This document shows positions 42,924-51,187 of a stretch of DNA of 64,000 nt, piece by piece. A model generated the notes under the pieces. It searched no databases and was not told where the DNA came from. It was given only the letters and a program-made list of their open reading frames with translations. How positions within the stretch are numbered: the stretch's first letter is position 1; each line of letters opens with the position of its first letter. The position numbers were made by a program, and so were the translations under genes. Source of the DNA: Acidobacteriota bacterium. Its GTDB lineage: Bacteria > Acidobacteriota > Terriglobia > UBA7540. The DNA lies in the NCBI GenBank assembly GCA_004298155.1, contig SCRD01000018.1, forward strand, positions 62,001 through 126,000. Reading direction: 5' to 3'.

Positions 42924-43226
42924 GCGGGTGGCGCAGATACGTGCTTTGTCGTGTCTGCGGTCTCGCGAAGCGGGAGGCATTTGCTTCGCTTCGTGGCATC
43001 CGATCCATGGCGATGATCGATGCGTCCTCGAAAAAATAAAATCTCCAGTTCGACCACGGCCATTCACTCGGCGAAGCTAAAACCGGCGTGCGGCGACAGA
43101 TGCTGGTGGTCAAATAGTGAAGATGGCTCAGGCCGTAGTATCGAGGCAGTTTTGACACCGCACCATTTTAACCCCACTCAGCTTCCCCGATCGCGGACAT
43201 TAAAAGTCAATATCTGCGCCACCCGC
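42924..43226 (-). mobile_element. 303-bp element with perfect 16-bp terminal inverted repeats
   Basis: GCGGGTGGCGCAGATA at 42924-42939 and its exact reverse complement at 43211-43226 bound a 303-bp segment lying between two RHS pieces. Inside, on the minus strand, are the first ~27 residues of a REP-associated tyrosine transposase (PRYYGLSHLHYLTTSICRR) joined directly to its late region (SEWPWSNWRFYFFED), so the catalytic middle is deleted. This looks like a non-autonomous, MITE-like derivative of a RAYT gene. A further 9-bp dyad (GCCACCCGC at 42904-42912 with the left end) forms a hairpin. No target duplication is evident. Confidence 0.6.
43006..43158 (-). pseudogene. Internally deleted REP-associated transposase (RAYT) remnant
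   Basis: Reads from MSKLPRYYGLSHLHYL at 43158. The N-terminal motif (RYYG-x-x-HLH-x-x-T) and the late motif (SPSEWPWSNWRFYFFED) are those of RAYT proteins, but the HxH metal site region and the catalytic Tyr helix between them are missing. About 120 residues have been lost in frame. It cannot be active. Confidence 0.6.
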
Positions 43227-43638
43227 CCGGTCCGTCGCCCTGATAATCCTGCACCCGCTGTCCCAGCGCATTATACATCGGGTACTGCCACTGCCCCGTC
43301 GAGTAGGAATGCTTCACCTGTCCCTCAGCGTCATACTCGTAGTTGGAGCCGCCGTCCCATAGCAGATCGCCCGCCGCATCGTAATTGAAGCCCGTGTTGG
43401 TCATTTGATTTGTAGTTGTGTTGTACGTGTATTGCGGATAGAAGCCCTGCGTGCCGCCGTTCATGACGCACGTCCCATTACCGTACTGGTCGTAGCTGTA
43501 GGTCAGATTATACGCCAGGTTGCCTGTTGCCCCCGCGGTCAAAAGCCGGTTCACCCCATCATAGGTGAAGGTCGCAGCGTGGCTGTAACCCGTGTCCGCG
43601 TTGTCCTGGTACCACGACCCAGCCATCGAGCTTTTCAA
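43227..43638 (-). pseudogene. RHS repeat fragment, truncated at both ends
   Basis: About 137 codons homologous to the inner part of the neighbouring RHS gene: SHAATFTYDGVNRLLTAG, NLTYSYDQYGNGTCV, YEYDAEGQVKHSYSTGQWQYPMYNALGQRVQDYQG. The same peptides occur, slightly changed, at about 42110-42510, so this is a diverged duplicate. After YQG the reading runs into the inverted-repeat element and stops (43207). There is no start signal and no RHS N-terminus upstream. It is a relic of RHS tip exchange or tandem duplication. Confidence 0.7.
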
Positions 43639-43823
43639 GAACGCGGTAATGGGAAATGATGTTGTCTGGCTCTTGCAGGAACTTCATTTCTTCGTGCCCC
43701 AATGATAGGTGGGGGCTTGGAAGGAAGTCAATGGTATGAAGTTGAAGTCGGATGCACGGCGGTTCCGGAACTCTCTACATGTCGTTGAGATTGGTGAAAA
43801 TAGGTACAATCTAAGTAAAGGCC

Positions 43824-45665
43824 ATGAACGAACATCTCAAGGAAAGAGCGGAAGACCTTCCGGCGCGGCCGGGCGTGTACCTTTTTAAGGACTCTGCCGG
43901 GCGGCCCATTTACGTGGGCAAGGCCAAGTCATTGCGCCACCGCGTGCGGTCTTACTTTCAAGAGTCCCGCCCCAGCGATGAAAAGCGCGACCGCCTGCTC
44001 GACGTGGCCGCCGAGCTGGAAACCATTCTGGTGGACAATGAGAAGGAAGCCCTCGCGCTTGAGAACAACCTGATTAAGCAGTTCAAGCCACGCTACAACG
44101 TCCTGCTCCGTGATGACAAGACTTACCCTTACATCAAGCTCACTTTGCACGAGCGATTTCCGCGCGTTTACGTTACACGCCGCCTGCGAAAAGACGGGTC
44201 GCGCTACTACGGTCCGTATTTCCCGGGAGGGCTTGCCTACCGTATTGTGGACCTGATCCACCGCCGGTTCTTTGTTCCGTCATGCAAAGTGGACCTGACG
44301 CGTTACCATCCGCGTCCCTGCCTTCAGTACTACATCAAGCGCTGCCTGGGCCCGTGCGTTGAAGGGCTGACCACGCCGGAGAGGTACGCCGAAGCCGTGC
44401 GCGATGTTCGCATGTTCCTCGAAGGCCGCGAAAGCGAGCTGGCGAGGGACCTTCACAATCGCATGGAGCGAGCTTCAGAAGACCAACGCTACGAAGAGGC
44501 CGGCCGCTACCGGGATCAGTTGCTTACCGTTGAAGAGCTGCGCGAGCGGCAGAAAATGGCGGCGTCTTCAGGCGAGGATTTCGACATCTTCGGGTTCCAT
44601 CGAGAAGGTGCACAAATGGCCGTGGACCTGTTCCACTTCCGTAACGGCCGGACCGTTGACCGCCGGGAATTCTTCTGGGAAGATCTTGCTGAACCTGACC
44701 TCAGCGATGTCTTCGCGGCGCTGGTGAAACAGGTCTACCTTGATCAACAGTATGTGCCTGGAGAAATCTTCGCGCCGGTTGGTTTTGAAGATCAGGGACT
44801 GCTTGAAGAAATACTGTCGGAAAAACGCGGCAGGCCCGTGCACATTTATACTCCGGAAGCCGGCAGGCGGCGAGGGTTGCTGGAACTGGTCGCCAGGAAT
44901 GCGCGCCACTCTTTTGAACGCAGGTTCCGGGTGCTCAAACCTCGAACGGAGGAGATGCTCGGGGAACTGGCCGACGCCCTCGACCTTGATAAGCCTCCCC
45001 GACGGATTGAAGCGTTTGACGTTTCGCATATCCAGGGTACCGACATTGTGGCTTCCATGGTGGCTTGCGAAGATGGCGAGATGAAAAAGTCGGACTACCG
45101 AAAGTTCATCATCAAGACGGTCCCGCAGAATGATGATTTTGCCAGCATGCGTGAAGTCGTGGGCCGGCGGTACCGCCGCCTTCAGCAGGAAAAAAAGAGG
45201 TTTCCCGATCTGGTTTTGATTGACGGTGGTCTGGGGCAGCTCCATGCCGCAGCAGACGCGCTTGCTGAGCTTGAGATTATCAACCAGCCGCTGGCCAGTA
45301 TCGCTAAGAGGGAGGAGATCTTATACGTCTATGGCCGCGAAGATGAGCCAATAGTTCTTGATCATCACTCACCCGTACTACACCTGATCCAACGCATTAG
45401 GGACGAGGCCCACCGATTTGCAGTTACCTTCCACAGGAAGCGCCGAACGCGCCGGGAGTTAGCCTCAGAGCTGCTGGAAGTCCCCGGCGTGGGTGATCGG
45501 ACGGCCAGAAAGCTCCTTGAGCACTTTGGCAGCATGGCCAAACTCCAATCCGCCAGCGAAGCCGAACTGTCCCAAATTGTGACACAAAATCAAGCAAGGA
45601 GGATTATGGAGTATTTTTCAAAGGCAGGCGTCAAATATCGAATAGGCAGTCCGGACGGTATATAA
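43824..45665 (+). CDS. uvrC: Excinuclease ABC subunit UvrC
   Basis: 613-aa dual-incision nuclease of nucleotide excision repair. N-terminal GIY-YIG domain (PGVYLFKDSAGRPIYVGKAKSLRHRVRSYF, residues ~15-45) for the 3' cut; Cys cluster (PSCKVDLTRYHPRPCLQYYIKRCLGPC) that may hold an Fe-S site; UVR motif (SEDQRYEEAGRYRDQLL); RNase H-like domain with RIEAFDVSHIQGTD and DLVLIDGGLGQL for the 5' cut; C-terminal helix-hairpin-helix (LLEVPGVGDRTARKLLEHFG). All key residues are present and length is normal. It works with UvrA, two copies of which are in this window, and UvrB, not seen here. Confidence 0.97.
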   Translation: MNEHLKERAEDLPARPGVYLFKDSAGRPIYVGKAKSLRHRVRSYFQESRPSDEKRDRLLDVAAELETILVDNEKEALALENNLIKQFKPRYNVLLRDDKTYPYIKLTLHERFPRVYVTRRLRKDGSRYYGPYFPGGLAYRIVDLIHRRFFVPSCKVDLTRYHPRPCLQYYIKRCLGPCVEGLTTPERYAEAVRDVRMFLEGRESELARDLHNRMERASEDQRYEEAGRYRDQLLTVEELRERQKMAASSGEDFDIFGFHREGAQMAVDLFHFRNGRTVDRREFFWEDLAEPDLSDVFAALVKQVYLDQQYVPGEIFAPVGFEDQGLLEEILSEKRGRPVHIYTPEAGRRRGLLELVARNARHSFERRFRVLKPRTEEMLGELADALDLDKPPRRIEAFDVSHIQGTDIVASMVACEDGEMKKSDYRKFIIKTVPQNDDFASMREVVGRRYRRLQQEKKRFPDLVLIDGGLGQLHAAADALAELEIINQPLASIAKREEILYVYGREDEPIVLDHHSPVLHLIQRIRDEAHRFAVTFHRKRRTRRELASELLEVPGVGDRTARKLLEHFGSMAKLQSASEAELSQIVTQNQARRIMEYFSKAGVKYRIGSPDGI

Positions 45666-45747
45666 TTAATTGCTTTAATTTTAACGCAGTTTGTTGTTGA
45701 AAATAATTCTGGTCTTTGATACGCTGCTCTTGAAAAGGAGGTCGTCC

Positions 45748-45981
45748 ATGAAAATGAAAAACATGCTTTTCGGCTTGGGCATCCTGTCTGCAGGCGTTGG
45801 CATTGGAGCTGCGATGGGTCTCCTTTATGCTCCACAGAGCGGACGTGAAACCAGGAAGCGGATTTCGAGGGCTGCGGAGGATGGCGCCGATTTTGTTGCC
45901 GAGCGCGGCCGTGAAATCTGCCGGCAGGCTGAGGAAGCTTTCGAACGAGGTAAGGACCTGGCAACCCGGCTGGTTGCCTAA
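45748..45981 (+). CDS. YtxH-like membrane protein (first)
   Basis: 77-aa protein with one glycine-rich membrane segment (LFGLGILSAGVGIGAAMGLLYAPQSGRETR) followed by a short amphipathic helix, the YtxH/gas-vesicle-like pattern with its typical LLYAPQSG turn. Start at 45748 from the AGGAGG site 7 bases before it. It is followed at once by a second YtxH protein and then a DUF948-like protein, forming a small envelope-stress type operon. Role unknown. Confidence 0.85.
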   Translation: MKMKNMLFGLGILSAGVGIGAAMGLLYAPQSGRETRKRISRAAEDGADFVAERGREICRQAEEAFERGKDLATRLVA

Positions 45982-46002
45982 GAGGAATCAGGAGGATTGC
46001 TT

Positions 46003-46302
46003 ATGAGTGAAAGCGACGGAGGGTCGAAAGTAGCTTTCTTTCTGGCAGGAGCAGGGATTGGCGCGATATTGGCCCTCCTTTTTGCTCCAAAGTCAGGCCA
46101 GGAAACGCGCGACTACATTGCGCAGCGGGCCAGCGAAGGCAGGGACCGCGTTGCAGAAAAGAGCAGGGAATACCGGCAGAGGGCCGAAGGTTACGTAGAC
46201 AAGGCACGCGGGACCGTTGCCAAACAAAAAGAACAGCTGTCCGCCGCGCTTGAAGCCGGCAAGCAAGCTTATCGGGAGGAGAAGGGGAAGGTGGCCCAAT
46301 AA
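46003..46302 (+). CDS. YtxH-like membrane protein (second)
   Basis: 99-aa paralogue of the preceding gene: membrane segment KVAFFLAGAGIGAILALLF, the APKSGQETR turn, then a charged coiled coil (KSREYRQRAEGYVDKARG). ATG at 46003 lies 7 bases after AGGAGG. It starts 21 bases after the stop of its neighbour. Probably an inner-membrane protein with a cytosolic coiled-coil tail; hetero-oligomers with the first copy are plausible. Confidence 0.87.
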   Translation: MSESDGGSKVAFFLAGAGIGAILALLFAPKSGQETRDYIAQRASEGRDRVAEKSREYRQRAEGYVDKARGTVAKQKEQLSAALEAGKQAYREEKGKVAQ

Positions 46303-46342
46303 GCCGCTGCAGGCGGGTGGCGCAGGCGGCCGAGAGTAGCGT

Positions 46343-46855
46343 ATGGCCCATGACACTCTGTTGACGTTTTTTATTATCATTGCCGCCGCAGCCATCGTTC
46401 TGCAGGCGTTTTCAATGTGCGGCCTTTACCTGTCTATCCGCCGCATCCAGGGCGAAGTGACAGACATGAAGGCCGACGTCGGCCGGCGCATCGAACCCAT
46501 CGCGCAATCTCTAACGGAGATTGTTGCGGATTCGCGCGACCCGCTCCGCTCCATCACCGCCGATCTGGTAGAAGTCGCCCGCGTTCTGCGTGAGCGTACG
46601 GGCACCGTGGACGAAGTCATCGACGACCTGCTGGACCGGTTCCGGCTCCAGGTTATTCGCGTTGACCAGACCGTCACCGACTTGCTGGAAAAGGTCGACA
46701 AAACCGCCGCCACCGTTCAGCGCAACATCATCGCTCCTGTTTCGGAAGCGTCGGCCGTTCTGAAGGGCGTCCAGGCAGGGCTCGATTTCTTCCTTTCAAA
46801 GCGCCGCCAGACTTATTCCAGCGACGTCTCTCAAGACGAGCAGATGTTTATATAA
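46343..46855 (+). CDS. DUF948-like membrane protein
   Basis: 170-aa protein with an N-terminal membrane segment (LLTFFIIIAAAAIVLQAFSMCGLYLSI) and a long amphipathic helical domain (DRFRLQVIRVDQTVTDLLEKVDKTAATVQRN), like the DUF948 proteins often found beside YtxH genes. It lies 40 bases after the second YtxH gene on the same strand. No catalytic residues are visible. Function unknown; the context suggests an envelope-stress group. Confidence 0.75.
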   Translation: MAHDTLLTFFIIIAAAAIVLQAFSMCGLYLSIRRIQGEVTDMKADVGRRIEPIAQSLTEIVADSRDPLRSITADLVEVARVLRERTGTVDEVIDDLLDRFRLQVIRVDQTVTDLLEKVDKTAATVQRNIIAPVSEASAVLKGVQAGLDFFLSKRRQTYSSDVSQDEQMFI

Positions 46856-47057
46856 TTTCAAACCGCCGGCTGGGAGTCCGCAGTCTCGCGGTCCGTTGCG
46901 CAATCCCGAGACCAGCGCTGTGGGATTCCTGCGCAACATTACTGACTTGCCCAAACGCTCACTCCATTCCACTCGCAGGCCAATTCTGACAAAACCAGAA
47001 CCCCTGTCACGCCGGGGTGCGCACGCCGGCGCCGGCCCTGATAATGCCGAGGCGGAT

Positions 47058-47777
47058 ATGTCCCTCAAGCCGCGCGCGAGGCGAGCGCCGAAAGGCGTGC
47101 TTCACTCGCATCAAGCAACGCGCTCCGTGCCTGCCGTGGCCATCTTTGCCCGTGCGGTTGCCCCCGGAAAGGCCAAGACCAGGCTGATTCCCGCGCTCGG
47201 CCCGGGCGGAGCAGCCAGGTTTCACGGCGCGCTGGTTTCCGATGTGCTCGCCAAAGTTGCAGGGCTTAAGGGCAGGGCAGCGCGTTATCTTTTTGCGGCT
47301 GGGGGCGACCTGCCAGAGGGGATGGTTCCGCGCGCTTTCGAGCGCCGCCGGCAGCGGGGCCGTGGCCTGGGGCAGCGCCTCAGCCAGGCGTTCCATGAAC
47401 TTCTTCGCGGGCATTCGCGAGCGGTGATTATCGGCACGGACTCGCCAACTCTTGCCCCCGCAATGCTGCGGCTCGCGCTCGAAGAGTTGCGCGCCACGGA
47501 CGCAGTGCTCGGCCCGTGCCCCGACGGCGGCTATTACCTCATCGGATTGCGGCGCACCGTCCCCGGCCTTTTCAATGGTCTGCGCCTCGGAACGGAATTT
47601 GCTTTTGGCGACACGATCTCGAGCCTCGTCGCGCATGGGCTTTCCTGCTCCGTGCTTGGACCCTGCCCGGACATCGACCGTCCGCAGGACTTGGCCGCGC
47701 TGAAAAAGTTTCTGCGCAAAAATTCCGCCGCCCGCCGCCTCGCGCCCTGCACCTGGCAGTTTTTGTCGAAGTGGTAG
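47058..47777 (+). CDS. TIGR04282/DUF2064 family glycosyltransferase
   Basis: 239-aa GT-A-like enzyme: VPAVAIFARAVAPGKAKTRLIP (nucleotide-binding start), RAVIIGTDSPTLAPAMLRLALEEL, DAVLGPCPDGGYYLIGLRR, and the closing CPDIDRPQDLAALKKFL, all typical of the DUF2064 family. Start at 47058 with a GAGG ribosome site; an earlier in-frame ATG (46896) adds a basic, unconserved stretch. The stop codon TAG is the middle of the GTAG head of a REP repeat, so the C-terminus has probably been set by the repeat. Acceptor and donor are unknown. Confidence 0.88.
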   Translation: MSLKPRARRAPKGVLHSHQATRSVPAVAIFARAVAPGKAKTRLIPALGPGGAARFHGALVSDVLAKVAGLKGRAARYLFAAGGDLPEGMVPRAFERRRQRGRGLGQRLSQAFHELLRGHSRAVIIGTDSPTLAPAMLRLALEELRATDAVLGPCPDGGYYLIGLRRTVPGLFNGLRLGTEFAFGDTISSLVAHGLSCSVLGPCPDIDRPQDLAALKKFLRKNSAARRLAPCTWQFLSKW

Positions 47778-47804
47778 CGCGGACCTCCGCCGTTGAGGTC
47801 CGCG
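47774..47804 (+). repeat. REP repeat 1, GTAG head
   Basis: GTAG then a perfect 10-bp stem CGCGGACCTC / GAGGTCCGCG with loop CGCCGTT. Same stem as REP 2 and REP 3. Its GTAG supplies the TAG stop of the glycosyltransferase gene. Confidence 0.9.
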
Positions 47805-47826
47805 GGTGTTTGATCGGACGAGTTGG

Positions 47827-47857
47827 GTAGCGCGGACCTCCGGTTTAGAGGTCCGCG
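47827..47857 (+). repeat. REP repeat 2, GTAG head
   Basis: GTAG, stem CGCGGACCTC / GAGGTCCGCG, loop CGGTTTA, then a run of five T. It lies 22 bases after REP 1 and 10 bases past the transposase stop. With its T-run it could also end transcription of the glycosyltransferase gene. Confidence 0.9.
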
Positions 47858-47867
47858 GTTTTTCTCT

Positions 47868-48389
47868 TCAGATTCGGGTTCGTTCGTCCGACGGAAGCAA
47901 CGCGCGGTCGATGGGCAGGACGGGATGGCGCGTCGCCTCCTCTTGAATTGACCCCGAATATTCCCGCACGCTGGACCACGGCCATTCTTCTGCGCGCCGA
48001 ACAAGCTCTGCCTTCATCGGGTTCAGGTGAATATACTCGACTTTTTCGTTGTATTCTCTTACGGTACGCAAAGCGCGATCAAAAAAACGGGCCTGCCACA
48101 GTTCACCCCGCTCGGCGCGTCGGCGATTGATGAGGATAGTCGAGCTGATCTTGATGGATTTCACGACCTGTGAAATGGTCAGCGGATAGACGGGCGCGCA
48201 GATGGCGTGCCAGTGGTCGCGAAGAAAAACCCAGGCCGTCAGATAAAATGGGTGCTGCCGCCGCACCCGGCTCAAGGCGAGCGCCAGCAATTGGAAATCG
48301 GCATCGCGCAGCCTGGCCCGCTCGTCGAGCAGACGCACGGTGATAAAGAAATACCGGTCGGAAAGAAAGGGACGCCGGAGCCGCGACAT
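47868..48389 (-). CDS. REP-associated tyrosine transposase (RAYT)
   Basis: 173-aa HUH/Y1-type DNA nuclease of the TnpA-REP family. The HxH metal motif is present (FLRDHWHAICAP) and the catalytic Tyr lies in the helix REYNEKVEYIHLNP; N-terminal SDRYFFITVRLLDER and the late EEWPWSSVREYSG are family marks. The ATG at 48389 was chosen over a GTG at 48407. The gene is intact. RAYTs cut and join REP hairpins with a GTAG-type head; three such hairpins flank this gene. The long basic/acidic tail (SDERTRI) is normal. Confidence 0.93.
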   Translation of the reverse strand: MSRLRRPFLSDRYFFITVRLLDERARLRDADFQLLALALSRVRRQHPFYLTAWVFLRDHWHAICAPVYPLTISQVVKSIKISSTILINRRRAERGELWQARFFDRALRTVREYNEKVEYIHLNPMKAELVRRAEEWPWSSVREYSGSIQEEATRHPVLPIDRALLPSDERTRI

Positions 48390-48406
48390 GGCGCCAGAAT
48401 ATAACA

Positions 48407-48862
48407 CTACGAGCGGCGATCACCAGAAAAACCGCGGACCTCAACCGCGGAGGTCCGCGCTACCCGCTCCTTCCGGAGGTCAATTACAATCTGAGCGGCG
48501 GCGCGTTTGTATGCAGAGATGTCAATGTGGCGGATTTCCTCACAAACTATCCACGTGGACATCGGATTGATGTCAAAGCCGTGAACGTCACAACCCAGGC
48601 GGTTAGCCTCGATGACCGGAGTTCCTCCGCCCATGAAAGGATCAGCAATGGATTTTCCGGCGAAGTCGTGCGCGCCGAAATATGTTTCCGTTACCGGATT
48701 GTCCAAGAATTCTGCGAGGGTCAGGGCTCGAAAAAGCGTCCCTGGCCTGCGGGCAAACCACTTGTGGACAGCAATGAGAGGTCGATAGTTTTGTTGAATT
48801 TGTTTTTCGCGCAGTGCCATCGCTGCAACGAATGGTACGTCAAAATTCCTTTCGATGCTCAT
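48407..48862 (-). pseudogene. DNA methylase N-terminal fragment truncated by the REP-RAYT unit
   Basis: About 130 native residues of an adenine-specific DNA methylase (DUF1156-like N-terminus): YRPLIAVHKWFARRPGTLFRALTLAEF, then the SAM-binding motif DPFMGGGTPVIEANRLGCDVHGFDINP. After VIDLRKER the sequence runs through REP 3 (VARTSAVEVRG) and ends at 48407. The catalytic NPPY/DPPY motif and the rest of a normally 400-900 aa enzyme are absent from the window. It starts properly at ATG 48862, so a short nonfunctional peptide may be made. Original use (restriction-modification or orphan) cannot be told. Confidence 0.82.
48433..48463 (-). repeat. REP repeat 3, inverted, GTAG head at right end
   Basis: On the minus strand: GTAG, stem CGCGGACCTC / GAGGTCCGCG, loop CGCGGTT. 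Its inner side faces the transposase start (44 bases away). Its outer edge is the point where the DNA methylase reading frame loses homology. Confidence 0.9.
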
Positions 48863-49107
48863 TGACTGCCCTTACCTTAGCGTCGGGGGATAACGGGCCA
48901 ATGGATATCTTACAGGGAATCTAAGTCTCTGCAACATAATGTCGCAAGGAGGCCGGGAGCGGCGCGAGTAGACTCGCGCCTTTTCGCAGAGGCCCGCTTC
49001 TCCGTACACGTTGCAGGAGTTGCGATGTATGCACCCGCCGCCGCGCGCCCGGCACCTGGCGATTCCTTCGGTAGATTGCTTCGGAGCGCCCTTCGTATTC
49101 TCAGTGG

Positions 49108-50481
49108 CTAAATTACATCAATGACGATCAGGGTGATATCGTCCTGCTGGGGGCTGGACGCGGGCTGCCATTGCTGAAGCTCGTCGAGCAACCGATTCGA
49201 AAACTCGGCGGCCTGGCATGACTGGTGGCAACGGACGACCTCCTCAAGTTTCTTGTCCCCAAAGGACTCGCCGTTGGCGTTTTCGGGCTCCGTGACGCCG
49301 TCTGTGTAAAGCAGGAAGCGGTCGCCATGGTCCATCGGCATGGTACACACCGGATAGGCGTCGTAGTCGGGCAGCATTCCAAAGAGCAGGCCGTTGCTTT
49401 CGATTTGCTGAAGCTCGCCTTGCCGCCAAAGCAGCAGAGGTGGGTGCCCCGCAGCGGCATACTTTGCGCTGCGATTCCCGGTATCGAGCCACAGATAGGC
49501 GGCAGAGATGAGTTGGCCTTGCAGCAGCCCGGAAAGGACACGGTTCAACCCGCGCATAACTGCTCCCGGGTCATTCGCGCAGCCAACCACGGTTTGCACA
49601 GCGACTTTAACCATCGACGCAATAAGCGCAGCCGGGACGCCATGGCCGCATACGTCAGCCACCAGTAAACCCACCCGGTCCTGATCGACAGTAATGAACT
49701 CGTAGATATCACCCGCCACCGCCGTCATGGGCCGATACGCGGCGCTGATGCGAAGGCGCCTCAATTCGGGAACGCTGCCTGGAAGAATCGAGCGTTGGAT
49801 CTCCCGGGCGACCGTAAGCTCCCTTTCCACCGAGAGCAAACGGCGCTCGTTCGCCAGGACCAACCTCAAGGCGACATAGGCAAAAGAAAACAGGAAGAAG
49901 CCGAAACTGAGGTCGTCGACGATGCGCGGCGTCCTATAACCGATGATGTGCGTAAGGTTGTTCGTCAGGGCTTCTATGGTGAAAACAAGCGCGCCGGCGG
50001 CCAGAACGCCTCGGTCGGGCAGATCGAAATATTTGCTGGATAATCCAGGCACTGCGATGAAAGTCGTGACAACAATGAGGATGCCGGCCCTGAACATTTG
50101 GTCGGAAAACATCAGCCCGGCGCTCGAAACGGAAAAGATGAACAGGGTTGCGGCGGTAGCGCCGATCGCCAATTCTGCCACGATAAAGGCCCCTATGAGG
50201 GACCGCAGTTTCCCGAGGCTAAGTTCCCGGAATGCCAGAAGAGAAGGGAATATGGGCAAGTATGTCAACACCGCACCCGTGTATGGCGCACTGTCTTGAA
50301 ACGAGTGCGGCAGGAGCGGCAGGAAAACGGGCGATTGGATGAGCTGCGATGCGCCGTATAAAGCGCTCCAGGTTCCCAACCAGACAAAGATGAGCGTCCC
50401 GCTGCGCCGGCTGATCCCGGCGATGGCACAGGCCGTTAATCCGATGAACAGGAAAACCGGGCCGAATATAATGTCTGCCAT
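49108..50481 (-). CDS. Membrane SpoIIE/RsbU-type PP2C serine phosphatase
   Basis: About 457 aa. Seven or so membrane segments fill the first ~210 residues. Then a coiled helix with a short linker (VERELTVAREIQRSILPGSVPELRRL) leads to a SpoIIE-like PP2C domain: TAVAGDIYEF (metal Asp), VADVCGHGVPAALIASM, AAGHPPLLLW, FLLYTDGVTEPENANGESFG and the final QDDITLIVIDVI. All metal-binding Asp residues are present. Such phosphatases act on anti-anti-sigma (STAS) proteins in partner-switching cascades, responding to an envelope signal. Start: ATG at 50481 or GTG at 50493; no clear ribosome site. Confidence 0.92.
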   Translation of the reverse strand: MADIIFGPVFLFIGLTACAIAGISRRSGTLIFVWLGTWSALYGASQLIQSPVFLPLLPHSFQDSAPYTGAVLTYLPIFPSLLAFRELSLGKLRSLIGAFIVAELAIGATAATLFIFSVSSAGLMFSDQMFRAGILIVVTTFIAVPGLSSKYFDLPDRGVLAAGALVFTIEALTNNLTHIIGYRTPRIVDDLSFGFFLFSFAYVALRLVLANERRLLSVERELTVAREIQRSILPGSVPELRRLRISAAYRPMTAVAGDIYEFITVDQDRVGLLVADVCGHGVPAALIASMVKVAVQTVVGCANDPGAVMRGLNRVLSGLLQGQLISAAYLWLDTGNRSAKYAAAGHPPLLLWRQGELQQIESNGLLFGMLPDYDAYPVCTMPMDHGDRFLLYTDGVTEPENANGESFGDKKLEEVVRCHQSCQAAEFSNRLLDELQQWQPASSPQQDDITLIVIDVI

Positions 50482-51069
50482 TTGGCACGACACATCGCGA
50501 GTGCTTGAGCGCTCGGGGCAACGCCACCAGAGCCCCCCAACATAACAGAGCGGCCGACACCGCTCAAGCTGAAGTTCCGGGCCAACAAGGATTCACCATG
50601 GATTCGAAAGCGCAATCAAGGAGCTGCCTGGGGTGTATAATGCCTTCAAAACCTGGCGCCACAAGCGCGGACGCGTGGCGGGGCTTACCAAATCATATGT
50701 GCAGGAGGCATGGGTGAGGTCGGGCCGTTCTGCGGGCGTGCAGCGAGGGACCCGGTGCTGACAGCCGGAGAAAAACTCGGCATCTATGAAATCGTTTCAC
50801 TGCTCGGTTCGGGTGGTATGGGTGAGGTGTACCGTGCCCGCGACACCAAGCTGCAGCGTGATGTGGCCCTGAAAATCCTGCCGGAATCGATGGCCCGTGA
50901 CGCCCAGCGCATGGCGCGCTTTGAGCGCGAAGCACAGGTGCTGGCCTCGCTGAATCATCCCAACATTGCTGCCATTTATGGGCTGGAAGAATCGAACGGC
51001 GTCCGCGCGCTGGTGATGGAGCTTGTCGATGGCGAGACGCTGGAGGAGCGATTGCGGCGCCCGCAGCCC

Positions 51070-51187
51070 CCCGCGCATCCCGCGGCGCGGGACACCCTCT
51101 CCCCGCAAGCGGGGCGAGGGGAAAACCTTAAGGATTTGGCGTCCTCTACCTCTGGGAGTGGGAGGCCTGCAAGGCCGGGTGAGGGTT
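51070..51187 (+). repeat. In-frame repeat insertion in the kinase domain
   Basis: A ~40-codon Pro/Gly/Arg-rich block between the kinase hinge (ETLEERL) and the next helix (LAIDEALPVAKQ). It holds a 12-bp near-palindrome CCCTCTCCCCGC / GCGGGGCGAGGG (51095-51120) and a second related pair ending GGCCGGGTGAGGG, typical of dispersed intergenic repeats. Length is a multiple of three, so the frame is kept. Confidence 0.6.

Larger units (their letters stand above)
47774..48463 (-). mobile_element. REP-RAYT unit (transposase flanked by inverted REP hairpins)
   Basis: 690-bp unit: two direct REPs at the left with GTAG heads pointing left, a RAYT transposase gene on the minus strand, and one inverted REP at the right whose GTAG head points right. 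All three REPs share an identical 10-bp stem and differ only in the 7-base loop, so they are recent copies made by one enzyme. It sits between the end of a glycosyltransferase gene and the truncated end of a DNA methylase gene. Confidence 0.85.
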
